Source: CAZSNT01 sp964607765
GTDB lineage: Bacteria > Verrucomicrobiota > Lentisphaeria > Oligosphaerales > JABHEG01
Direction of reading: 5' to 3'
DNA length: 64,000 nt
Assembly: GCA_964607765.1 (NCBI GenBank)
Contig: CAZSNT010000039.1
Location: 1-64,000, forward strand
In this document: piece after piece, positions 24,412 through 33,031 of the stretch
How positions within the stretch are numbered: position 1 is the stretch's first letter
How the letters are laid out: every line of letters begins with the position of its first letter
Position numbers and translations under genes: made by a program
Notes under the pieces: model-generated
The model's database searches: none
What the model saw: the letters and a program-made list of their open reading frames with translations, nothing else
What the model was told of the DNA's origin: nothing

Positions 24412-27400
24412 ATGGAGTTTCTGCTGTGCTGTTGTGTTCTTGCAGTGTCGACGTTGTGCCGGGCCGAGGCGGTCGGCAAGCGTCCTTACGAGATGGACTG
24501 GGCGGGCCGGATCGAGGATGACCAGGCCCCGTTGGTCGACTTTGAGCAGCTCGACGGCTGGCGCGTTGAGGGGCGGGATGTCGAGGCACGTTTCGAGCGC
24601 TCGCGGGAGCAGCAGATCTGGGGGCGTTACGTCGGTAAGCTGACCTATCGCGCCACGGGTGGCCGGCCGACGATCCGCGTGCTCCCGCCCGGAACCGTCC
24701 GCATCGGGACAGCCTTTGATACAGTCACCTGCTGGGTGTATGGCAACAACTGGGCCTACGCGCAGGATCCGGGCACGCCGCAGATTCAGATCAGCGCGTT
24801 GTTTGCCGTTGAGGGCGGCGCTGTGGTCAACGTGCCGCTGACCCGGGTACGGTGGCGGGAGTGGTTCCTGTGCCATCGTCGTCTGACGCCTGAACAGATC
24901 CGGCAGGTGGCGGGAGGGGCGGCGTTTGCGGGATTCGAGATCACCAACTGCACCAATCGCAAAGACCGCGTCGTGTTTGTGGACAACTTCGCGGTGTTCG
25001 CCGAACAGTTCCCGGCGCTGACTTTCCAACCCCGGCCGCGTCGCGGCATCGACATGTTTCCAGGGCAGGGCGTTGGCACCAACAGCGGGCCGGGCCGCCT
25101 GCCGTTCCCCACTCGTCCGGCGACCATCCTGCCGGACAACCTGGCTGCTGAATCTCGGGCACAGGTTCTGCTGGACGGCGATGCCGGCGCGCGCTTGGTG
25201 TACTCGGGCACGGACGGGACACTGACCTATCGCTACGCGCCGACCACAGGCACGCTTTCAGACATCGAGGCGCGCTGGGAGGGGTTGAGCGACTGGTTCA
25301 GACCATGTGCGGGCGGCGGCGTTCGCCTGGCCGGCGGCGGCAATCCCGCCATGGTGCCCGAACAGGTCGAGCTCCTGGCGTTCGAACCGACGGCGGACGG
25401 CGTTGTGTCACGCTGGCGTATGGCGGCCGGCGTGGCGGAAGCAACCGTGACGCTGACGCTGCGCCTGTGGGGCAAGACGTTGGTCGTCGATGTGGCGGCT
25501 CCGGGGGGGCGTGTGTCGGAGCTCCATTACGGCAGAGCGGTCGGCTTGGCTGCACCGCGGCTGGTGACGCTTCCCTATTACACCTACGGACAGGCTGTTC
25601 GGCCGGCCGTTGTGGTCAGCGGCACGCCGGCTGCGCCGCTGTTCCTGGCCGGGCACACGGACTGGACGTTGTCGAACGCCAGCGCGCCGTGGGCCGAGAA
25701 CGGCGTGACCGCGGACGGGGTCGCCTACAACGGCGGCGTGCGCTACATCCCGCGCACCGACGGGCGGCGGAACGACTGCTTCGAACGCCTGTTCCTCTCC
25801 GTGTCGCCACGCTTCGAGGAGACGCTGCCCAACATCCCGAACCCGGTCTCCCCCTGGAAACACGTTACCGGCACACGCGTGTGGCGGGCACACGGCGCCA
25901 GCAGTCGCAGGGGCGACAAGGCGTTCTGGCGCCGGTGCCACAGGTTCGGCATGACCATGGTCGCGGTGACCGACCACGAAACGGGCTGGCGTGACGGCGG
26001 GGAGAGCTTCACGTTTCGCACTCGCACCGCGCCCGGCAAAGGCGGCGATCAGGGGCAGTTCGACTACGCTCGCGTGATGCAGGATGAGCTCGGCTTCGTC
26101 TACGGCCCCTACAACAACTACACCGACTTCGCGCCTGTCAATGAGTTCTGGGACGTGGACCTGGTCAATCGTCGCCCGGATCGACAGCTGCAGACCGCGT
26201 GGGCTCGCTGCTACGCGCCCAAGCCCGCGCGGGCCGTAGAGTACTGCGCCAAACTCGCACCGATTATCGAACAGAAGTTCCGGTTCAGTACCGCCTACTG
26301 CGACGTGCACACGGCAGTGACGCCCTGGGCGCGGACGGACTTCGATCATCGCGTTCCCGGCGCGGCGACGTTCGCGGCGACGTTCTACTCCTACGGCGAG
26401 ATCATGCTGCTGCAGAAGAAGGCTTGGGATGGGCCCGTCTATTCCGAGGGCAACAACCACTGGCTGTACTGCGGGTTGACCGACGGCAACTACGCGCAGG
26501 ACCAGCGGGCGCGGCTGCCGGACAATCCGTGGCTCGTGGATTTCGACCTGCGCAAGATGCACCACCTGTGCTGCAACTTCGGCATGGGCAACACAGGCAT
26601 GTTCTACGGCAAGAAGACATCGCTCGGTGAGACCCGCGAGCAGGTCGATGCCTCCATCGACCGTTTCCTGGCAGCAACCGTTGCGTTCGGGCACACCGGC
26701 TTCCTGGTCTTCGAGAGAGGCTATCACAACGCGTTGCGCAGCTACTACCTGCTGCAGCAGTTACACAGCCGCTACGCACTCAGCGCGCCGGCGAGTATTC
26801 GGTATGTGGCCGCTGACGGGCGTCTGCTCACGTCGACCGAGGCGGTGGCCACGGGCGCGCACGAACGCTCACAGATCGTGACCCGTTACGACGACGGCAC
26901 GGTGACCGTGGTCAACGGGAGCCGCGACTCGCGACTGGTCACAACGGCACACGGCCGCCGGGTGGACCTGCCCCCGAACGCCTACGTCGGGTGGACGGAA
27001 GACGGCAGCATAGACGTGTTCAGCGGCGAGCGCGCCGGCCACCGCGCCGACTGTGCTGTCACGCCCGAGTACATCTACGTGGATGGGCGCGGCCGGTTTG
27101 CACGGTTCGGGAAGGCTGCGAGTTCCGGGATCGGGATCTGCCGGATGTTGCCGGGGAGCCGCTACGAGGTGATACCGTACCAGGGCAGCGAGTGTGGGTT
27201 TGCGGTCGCGGCCGTCCGGGCGCACGCGCTCTCCGAAGACCGGAAAATGCTGGGGCCCGCGGAACTGCGCCGGGCCCGGGGCCTGACGTACGTGATGCCG
27301 GTCGAGGGCTCGTTCAGCTACATCCTGGAAGGCGGCGCGCCCGAGCCCGGGGTGTCGCTGCGCTGCGACCGGACAACGGTCGTTCCCGGCGAGACAGTGG

Positions 27401-28761
27401 TCGTGCACGGCATGAAAGTCCACACTGTTACGACTCCCGCCGACCTGCCGTCCGGAGCACGTTGGTGGCGGAAGATCGAGGGGGCGTGGATTGACTTCAC
27501 AACCAGTGATCTGGCCGAGCCCGAATTGTCCGTGAACGGCAATCTGCTCCAAGTTGCTCTGAGCAGCATGCTGCCCGCGAAGGCCGAGATCGTTGTGTCG
27601 CTTGCCGGCATGTCGCAGACCGTCGAGCTCGAGCCGGGGCAGTCGGGCATGGTAGCGTTCGACCTCGGCGAGCCGCAGGTCGAGTCAGCCGATGTGTTGA
27701 AGATCGTGCTGCAGGCCGGGGCGTTGCGGCAGGAGATGGAGGCAGCGATTGCCACGCTCAAGGGGTACGTGCCGATTGCCGAACTGCCGGCCCGTTGGTC
27801 GGGCGGCATGCAGTTGCGAGGCGAGGCGGCGCAGTCCGGTTTCGGCCAGACGCGTGCCTATGTGTACGCCGTTCAGGTCGTGTCGGGCGGGCTCGGCAAG
27901 GCGGGACTGAAAATGCACCCGCCCTGGGTAGGCGGTGTGGGGGCTGTGTTTGCGCTGTACGATCCAATTCGCCTGCCTGCCGGCCCTGCAGCGGCATTCC
28001 GAGCCGTGGTTGGCAAGGGCGATGGCAGTGATCTGGGTGACGGCATCTTGTACAAGGTCGCTGTGGTCGGGGAAGACGGGCGCGAGACTGTGGTGGCCGA
28101 AGAGACAGTCACAGAACATGAATGGGTGCCGATCGAGGCGGACTTGGGTCCCTGGCGCGGTCGGACTGTGCGGCTGAAACTCATTGCCGATGTAGGCGTG
28201 GCCGATGACTCGAGCGGTGATTGGGCCTGCTGGGGCGACATGCGCGTTGAGTCCCGGGAGGCACTGCTCTCACGTCGGTTTGGGAAGAACGCGGCCCTAT
28301 ACCGCACCGAGCCCGGGCCACTTGCCGCGGATGCTCTTACGCTCGCTGCGCTGCGCGGCGCGAAGCAAGGCTGGCTGCACTATGACGGCATCGGTTTGAC
28401 CGGGACCGGCGGGGCGTACGAGTCCTATGCCGTGCTGAACGGGGTCGAGATTGGGGCTATGGCGCCGGCACAGGGCCGGGAGGCGGCCGGGGTGTGGTCG
28501 GACACCGTGGCTGTACCGCTGACGCCCCAGGCCATCGCCCGACTGAACTACCGCAACAGTTTCGAAGTATCGAATCCCGGGAGTGATTGCTTCAAACTGC
28601 GCCGGTTCTGGCTTGAGCTCGACCTCGCCGACGGGCGCAAGTGCTCGTCCAGGATCTCGACCTGCGTCGTCTCGCAACCCCCCACATGGCGGTACGCCGA
28701 GGGCGTGGGCACGCCGCAGGGCAAGAACGTTACCGTGGACATCTGGTTCCCACGTGAATGA
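24412..28761 (+). CDS. Very large secreted protein, possible glycosidase with carbohydrate-binding domains
   Basis: A protein of 1,449 residues. The start at 24412 follows GGAGG and gives a signal peptide (FLLCCCVLAVSTLCRAEA). Residues about 30-170 look like a beta-sandwich (FEQLDGWRVEGRD, VFVDNFAVF). Residues about 480-830 are rich in Trp, Tyr and His with acidic clusters (AYCDVHTAVTPWARTDFDH near 629, PVYSEGNNHWLYCGL near 676, FGMGNTGMFYG), as in TIM-barrel glycosidases. Two further beta-sandwich regions (residues about 1150-1449) end the protein, one with the SSGDWACWGDMRVES pattern of binding modules. I cannot name a GH family. Its neighbours include a GH38 mannosidase and a DUF4091 protein, which favours a role in glycan breakdown. 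Confidence 0.7.
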   Translation: MEFLLCCCVLAVSTLCRAEAVGKRPYEMDWAGRIEDDQAPLVDFEQLDGWRVEGRDVEARFERSREQQIWGRYVGKLTYRATGGRPTIRVLPPGTVRIGTAFDTVTCWVYGNNWAYAQDPGTPQIQISALFAVEGGAVVNVPLTRVRWREWFLCHRRLTPEQIRQVAGGAAFAGFEITNCTNRKDRVVFVDNFAVFAEQFPALTFQPRPRRGIDMFPGQGVGTNSGPGRLPFPTRPATILPDNLAAESRAQVLLDGDAGARLVYSGTDGTLTYRYAPTTGTLSDIEARWEGLSDWFRPCAGGGVRLAGGGNPAMVPEQVELLAFEPTADGVVSRWRMAAGVAEATVTLTLRLWGKTLVVDVAAPGGRVSELHYGRAVGLAAPRLVTLPYYTYGQAVRPAVVVSGTPAAPLFLAGHTDWTLSNASAPWAENGVTADGVAYNGGVRYIPRTDGRRNDCFERLFLSVSPRFEETLPNIPNPVSPWKHVTGTRVWRAHGASSRRGDKAFWRRCHRFGMTMVAVTDHETGWRDGGESFTFRTRTAPGKGGDQGQFDYARVMQDELGFVYGPYNNYTDFAPVNEFWDVDLVNRRPDRQLQTAWARCYAPKPARAVEYCAKLAPIIEQKFRFSTAYCDVHTAVTPWARTDFDHRVPGAATFAATFYSYGEIMLLQKKAWDGPVYSEGNNHWLYCGLTDGNYAQDQRARLPDNPWLVDFDLRKMHHLCCNFGMGNTGMFYGKKTSLGETREQVDASIDRFLAATVAFGHTGFLVFERGYHNALRSYYLLQQLHSRYALSAPASIRYVAADGRLLTSTEAVATGAHERSQIVTRYDDGTVTVVNGSRDSRLVTTAHGRRVDLPPNAYVGWTEDGSIDVFSGERAGHRADCAVTPEYIYVDGRGRFARFGKAASSGIGICRMLPGSRYEVIPYQGSECGFAVAAVRAHALSEDRKMLGPAELRRARGLTYVMPVEGSFSYILEGGAPEPGVSLRCDRTTVVPGETVVVHGMKVHTVTTPADLPSGARWWRKIEGAWIDFTTSDLAEPELSVNGNLLQVALSSMLPAKAEIVVSLAGMSQTVELEPGQSGMVAFDLGEPQVESADVLKIVLQAGALRQEMEAAIATLKGYVPIAELPARWSGGMQLRGEAAQSGFGQTRAYVYAVQVVSGGLGKAGLKMHPPWVGGVGAVFALYDPIRLPAGPAAAFRAVVGKGDGSDLGDGILYKVAVVGEDGRETVVAEETVTEHEWVPIEADLGPWRGRTVRLKLIADVGVADDSSGDWACWGDMRVESREALLSRRFGKNAALYRTEPGPLAADALTLAALRGAKQGWLHYDGIGLTGTGGAYESYAVLNGVEIGAMAPAQGREAAGVWSDTVAVPLTPQAIARLNYRNSFEVSNPGSDCFKLRRFWLELDLADGRKCSSRISTCVVSQPPTWRYAEGVGTPQGKNVTVDIWFPRE

Positions 28762-28922
28762 TGCAGACGCCATGGTAGCGGTCAACTCGATATGAAAGCG
28801 CCGTGCACCACCTTGCCGTGGCGCGAGGCGTGGAGCAAAGTGTAGAACGAAGTGCTGGAACGGAGCGTGGCACGAAGTACGAACGCCCGAGGAGAGAGTT
28901 GGCGATTGACAGGAGCCCGCAC

Positions 28923-30341
28923 ATGAAGCCCTCAACCTACTGCCTGATGGCCGGCCTCGTTCTGCTTTGCTGCAGTTGCGGGTGTGAGCGTAACGTCTAC
29001 GTCGTGACCATGTCTGTTGTGAACGGCAAGATGGAGCGCCAGCTCGAGTGCTGGCGCGAGGACCCCGGCGAGGAGGGGACGCCCTTGCGCGACTTCCCTG
29101 CCGAGGAGTTGACGGACATTGCCGTCGTCTACACCGCGCCAGTGCCTGAGGAGAGGAAACGGAAGCACGTGTTCCGGGGCGTCTTCGCGGACCGCATGCC
29201 CTGTGACGTGGGCGGCGACGGTTACGTACGCCAGGCCACGACGGGACTCGGATCGCTCACTGTCTACTCGGAACGGTTTCGGGGCGACGATGACCTGGTC
29301 AGGAAAGTCGAGAATCCCCAGGCGGCAGCAGACAGGCTGCTGGACGCAACGGTGGGGTGGCTCGGCACTGAGTTGGGGGAACGTGAGGGATGGCCCGCGT
29401 TGCGCGGGTTCCTGCAGACAGAGTTTCGGCACGATGTGCGCAATGTCGCGCTGCACGCCGTGCTGCCGAACGTTCAGGCGCAGCAGTCGCAGAATGCAGA
29501 AGCAGATCCGTTCCACCTGGCTCGTGCGGCACAGTACCTGGTGGAACGGGGCTACGTTGGGCTGGATGAGATTCCAGCAGTCGTGCAGTTGGTGCTGCGT
29601 GCTGAAGAGGGCGCCGTCGATGAGGCTCGGGCCGGACTGGGCGAGTTCCTGCTGACCGTGCTGTCGCGGAAATTGGGCACGGAGGTGGCGAGTGACGCCG
29701 TTGCCACGCTGGCCAATCTGGTGGCGACCGGCGACCTGCGCGCCTCGTTCGCCGAGTACCTGAAGACTACGCCTGCGTGGCAGCAATCGCTGCACGAATG
29801 GGAAGAACTGAAGAAGAAGGAGCCCAACGCCGGGGCTCCCGACCCGTTCGGTCCTCTTGAAGACGACTGCGAGATGCTCGTGTCCGTCCTGTGCAGTGAG
29901 AACGAGGGCAAGCTCACTGTTCGACTCAGCTGTCCCGTGGCGCCTGACTTCACCAATGGTGTCTGGCAGGACAAGGAGAACGTGGTTGTTTGGTCAGACG
30001 CGCTGCACGGCGAGCAGCGATTGCCGACGTTCTGTTACGCCGTCTGGAGTGAGCCGGACCGGAAAGGGCAGGCTCGGCACTTCGGACGCGTTGTCCTGCA
30101 GGGGAAGGCCTTGGCAGCTTACGTCATGTGGTATGCCGGACTTGACCCGGCGAGAGCCCGTGAATGGGATGAACTCGTGGCGGGATTGACGCCCGGGACG
30201 GCAGTGGAGGAGTACGTTGGCAGCTTCCTGTTCAGCGACGAGCAGGGCGGCTCCAAGACGCCTGAGCAGTGGCGGGCACAGAGCGCAGCCAACCCGGGCC
30301 GAAGTCTGCTGCTGGAAGCCTGCGCCGAGGAAGCCGAGTGA
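28923..30341 (+). CDS. Lipoprotein of unknown function
   Basis: A protein of 472 residues. The start at 28923 follows AGGAG and gives a type II signal peptide (GLVLLCCSCGC, lipobox-like LCCSC), so it is probably anchored in a membrane by a lipid. The rest is a soluble, mixed helical and beta protein with no recognised motif. Helical stretches in the middle (RAAQYLVERGYVGLDEIPAV) suggest an HEAT-like or other alpha region. It follows the giant secreted protein after 161 bp in the same direction; co-transcription is possible. Confidence 0.6.
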   Translation: MKPSTYCLMAGLVLLCCSCGCERNVYVVTMSVVNGKMERQLECWREDPGEEGTPLRDFPAEELTDIAVVYTAPVPEERKRKHVFRGVFADRMPCDVGGDGYVRQATTGLGSLTVYSERFRGDDDLVRKVENPQAAADRLLDATVGWLGTELGEREGWPALRGFLQTEFRHDVRNVALHAVLPNVQAQQSQNAEADPFHLARAAQYLVERGYVGLDEIPAVVQLVLRAEEGAVDEARAGLGEFLLTVLSRKLGTEVASDAVATLANLVATGDLRASFAEYLKTTPAWQQSLHEWEELKKKEPNAGAPDPFGPLEDDCEMLVSVLCSENEGKLTVRLSCPVAPDFTNGVWQDKENVVVWSDALHGEQRLPTFCYAVWSEPDRKGQARHFGRVVLQGKALAAYVMWYAGLDPARAREWDELVAGLTPGTAVEEYVGSFLFSDEQGGSKTPEQWRAQSAANPGRSLLLEACAEEAE

Positions 30342-30372
30342 GCTTCCTCCGACCGAGTCTTGCCCACCGCAC

Positions 30373-30389
30373 CCGGTCCTCCTGACCGG
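30373..30389. terminator. Possible hairpin between convergent genes
   Basis: CCGGTC and GACCGG (30373-30378, 30384-30389) form a six-bp stem with a five-base loop in the 83-bp gap between the lipoprotein gene and the alpha-mannosidase gene, which converge here. There is no T tract on either side, so its termination strength is doubtful. Confidence 0.35.
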
Positions 30390-30424
30390 TCCGTAAGCAC
30401 TCGATCCAGACGCCTCTGCCTCAC

Positions 30425-32851
30425 TCAGATGCGCTGCTCCAGCATATCCAGGTCAACAACGTCGCCGGCCGGCTCGAGAGGCACACCGAAAGTCCGGACT
30501 TGCCACGGTCGGAACACCGCCGTCCATTCGCGCGACAGGCAAGGCAGACCGAACGTGGCCTCGGTCTCCCTGCCGACACACTCCAACGCCCGGAGCACGA
30601 TGCAGTCCCCATCCTCCGAGGGTTTCAGGGCGGCAACCCGGACCGAGGGGTTGGAGCAGGTGAGCATGCCCGTTTGGTTGGGCGGTTCCCCCGGATGCAC
30701 ACTGCCGAATATGACGTTGGGCGGGCGGTGCAGCAGGTCGGCTCTGGCCGGGATGCCTGCCGCCGTCCAGTCGCCGGCGTGTGGCACGAGCACCAGGCTG
30801 AAGCGCTGCTGCCCCTGATCGGTCACGTGATACTCCAAGGAGGAATCCAGATCCGCTGGCTGGTGGTGTGCATAGACCGGGCTGCGCAGCACGGTCACGC
30901 GGATTGTGTTGTCCCGCACGTCGTAACTGTGTCTTGCGTTGTTCAGGACGGTCAGGCCCAGGCCTGGCCCGCTGAGATCGACCCAGCGCTGTGTGGGCTC
31001 CTCGTCGCCGCTGTTGGGGCGCCCTACAACTTCGAACGGTACCTCGGACGTGTGCGACTCAGCCTGGCAACGCACGGCCAGAGGCAGCTTGACCATCGTC
31101 CAGCGCTCACGCCAGTCCACGTCCGCATCGACCCGGACGGAATCCGCGCCCGCAGCCAAGCTGTAGCGCAGACGCAATGCCGAGTCGCGGAAGCGGAACA
31201 CGACTTGGATCGCGCCTCGCACGGGGCCTGTTTCACTGAGCTCGACCGCCGTGCACTCAAACTGCCCGATATCGTCGTCGAAACGGGACACGCCGTGGCT
31301 CCACGTGTCGCTGGTGTCGCGCAGGGCGAGCGGGATGCCGGCGCCCGGACCGAGCACGCTGCTGCCGCTGCGCAGATCCGTGAGGGCCAGGCTGCCGTCC
31401 GCCGCGACTTCGACTCGGAGTATGCCGTTGCTGAAGCCATTGGGGTGGCCCGTGACAGGGCAGGGGGGCAGGGCGTTCCCCGTACCCGAATCTGCCGGTG
31501 CGACCCGCAGCACGCGGCAGCCAAGCGCTGGCAGCGCCAGGTGCAGTACGGCACGGTGTCGTCCCGCGCCGCCGGGGCCCAGGTGGCTGTGTGGTGTGAT
31601 TGGCTGACTCGGCACGCGCCGGCCGTGCTCGTCAACGAACACGCCGCCGCCGTCGAGGAAGCCGAAATCCCCCGTCTCCACAGCGCCGTGGAACGGGAAC
31701 GGCGTGTTGTTGAACACGGCCACAGGCGGGGCGTTGCCGCGTGTGTCGGTGTTCCAGAAGATCGCCTGTTGCGCGGAGTTCGTCACGACGCTTGCTGCGT
31801 GACGGGCCGCTCCCAGCTGGTGTCGAGCGTCCTCGTAGGCTTCCCGGATCGACGTGCCCGCTATGATGTCATGGAATTGGTTGAACAGGACGTGCTTCCA
31901 GGATCTGGCCAACGCCGCGGTCGGGGGCGACTTGCCAACGGCCATCCAGGCAGCGGCAGCCCACGCTTCGGCAGTCAGCAATGCAGACTCCGCCTGGCGG
32001 TTCCAAGTCTTGATGTCCGACACCGCGGCGTAGCATCCCGATGCATGGTGCTGCATCTCGCCGCAGTAACTCGGCAGCTCCTTCGCCGCAATGCGCTCGG
32101 CGACCCCGGACGGCGAACTGTGCAGCAGGCGAACGTCCGGATGATGCCGCCCCCACTCACCGAGAGCGTTCAGCTGCGCAATGGTCGGCCCGCCGCCGTG
32201 GTTGCCCACGCCGAAGAAACACAGCACGGCGTCTTGCAGGTCCGTGCCTTCATAGCGCTGCTGCAGTGTTGCCAGGCGTTGCTCCAGTTCAGGCACGGTG
32301 CGGGTCAGGTAGCTCTGACCGCTGATACGCAGCGCCAGAACACACGAGCCGTCGCCGGCTTCCCACCAGAAATAGGGCTCGGGAATGCTGGCGTTCTCGT
32401 GCGGTTGAGGGCGCATCCACACCCAGCCGTCAAGCCCACAACCCGCCAGGATCTTCGGCAGCCCGGCACTGTGCCCGAAAGAGTCCACGCAGAAGCCACA
32501 CCGGCACTGCACACCAAAGCGTTGCCGGAAGTAGCGCTGGCCCTGCAGCGCTTGCCTGACCAGAGATTCGCCGCACGGCAGGTTGCAGTCTGCCTGGACC
32601 CACCATCCGCCCGTGATCTGCCAACGCTTCTCGTAGACGCGCTGCTCAATCTCCGCAAACATGGCTGGATCGTTCTCCTCAATCCACTCGTAGATCGCAG
32701 CTGAGGAGCAGGTGAACACGAACTCAGGGAACTCTGTCATGCGGTCCAAAGCGCTACGGAAGGTCGCTCTGACCTCGGCAAACCCCTCTTGCCAGCGCCA
32801 GAGCCATACAGGATCCAGGTGCGCGTGGCCGATCAGATGGATATCCACCAT
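30425..32851 (-). CDS. GH38-family alpha-mannosidase
   Basis: A protein of 808 residues and the start at 32851 follows AGGAG. The catalytic N-terminal domain shows the zinc-binding HAHLDPVW (His11, Asp13), WVQADCNLPCGESLVRQ, the nucleophile Asp123 in CVDSFGHSAGLPKIL, and NQFHDIIAGTSIREAYEDA, which carries the third and fourth zinc ligands. The middle helical region and the beta-rich C-terminal half (GH38C) follow. It has no signal peptide, so it is probably cytoplasmic. It removes terminal alpha-mannose from glycans or oligosaccharides. Length and order of motifs match bacterial members. Confidence 0.93.
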   Translation of the reverse strand: MVDIHLIGHAHLDPVWLWRWQEGFAEVRATFRSALDRMTEFPEFVFTCSSAAIYEWIEENDPAMFAEIEQRVYEKRWQITGGWWVQADCNLPCGESLVRQALQGQRYFRQRFGVQCRCGFCVDSFGHSAGLPKILAGCGLDGWVWMRPQPHENASIPEPYFWWEAGDGSCVLALRISGQSYLTRTVPELEQRLATLQQRYEGTDLQDAVLCFFGVGNHGGGPTIAQLNALGEWGRHHPDVRLLHSSPSGVAERIAAKELPSYCGEMQHHASGCYAAVSDIKTWNRQAESALLTAEAWAAAAWMAVGKSPPTAALARSWKHVLFNQFHDIIAGTSIREAYEDARHQLGAARHAASVVTNSAQQAIFWNTDTRGNAPPVAVFNNTPFPFHGAVETGDFGFLDGGGVFVDEHGRRVPSQPITPHSHLGPGGAGRHRAVLHLALPALGCRVLRVAPADSGTGNALPPCPVTGHPNGFSNGILRVEVAADGSLALTDLRSGSSVLGPGAGIPLALRDTSDTWSHGVSRFDDDIGQFECTAVELSETGPVRGAIQVVFRFRDSALRLRYSLAAGADSVRVDADVDWRERWTMVKLPLAVRCQAESHTSEVPFEVVGRPNSGDEEPTQRWVDLSGPGLGLTVLNNARHSYDVRDNTIRVTVLRSPVYAHHQPADLDSSLEYHVTDQGQQRFSLVLVPHAGDWTAAGIPARADLLHRPPNVIFGSVHPGEPPNQTGMLTCSNPSVRVAALKPSEDGDCIVLRALECVGRETEATFGLPCLSREWTAVFRPWQVRTFGVPLEPAGDVVDLDMLEQRI

Positions 32852-33031
32852 GGGTTGGCTCCTGCTCGGCAGTGACAGCGAATGACCGTGTTCCTACCAG
32901 TGGCTCGGGAGGTCCCGGACCGAGACTTCGTACATGACCCGTGTTCGGGCCGCTGACCGCAGTCATCGCCGTCTACGGTCACGATTTTCGCTCCTCGTAG
33001 GCTGCGCGTCTGCTTCGTGTCGTGGGTTGTT
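32852..33031. other. Intergenic gap
   Basis: This 180-bp gap separates the alpha-mannosidase gene from the ligase/TPR gene in the same direction. Besides the AGGAG site for the mannosidase, I see nothing that can be named. Confidence 0.4.
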
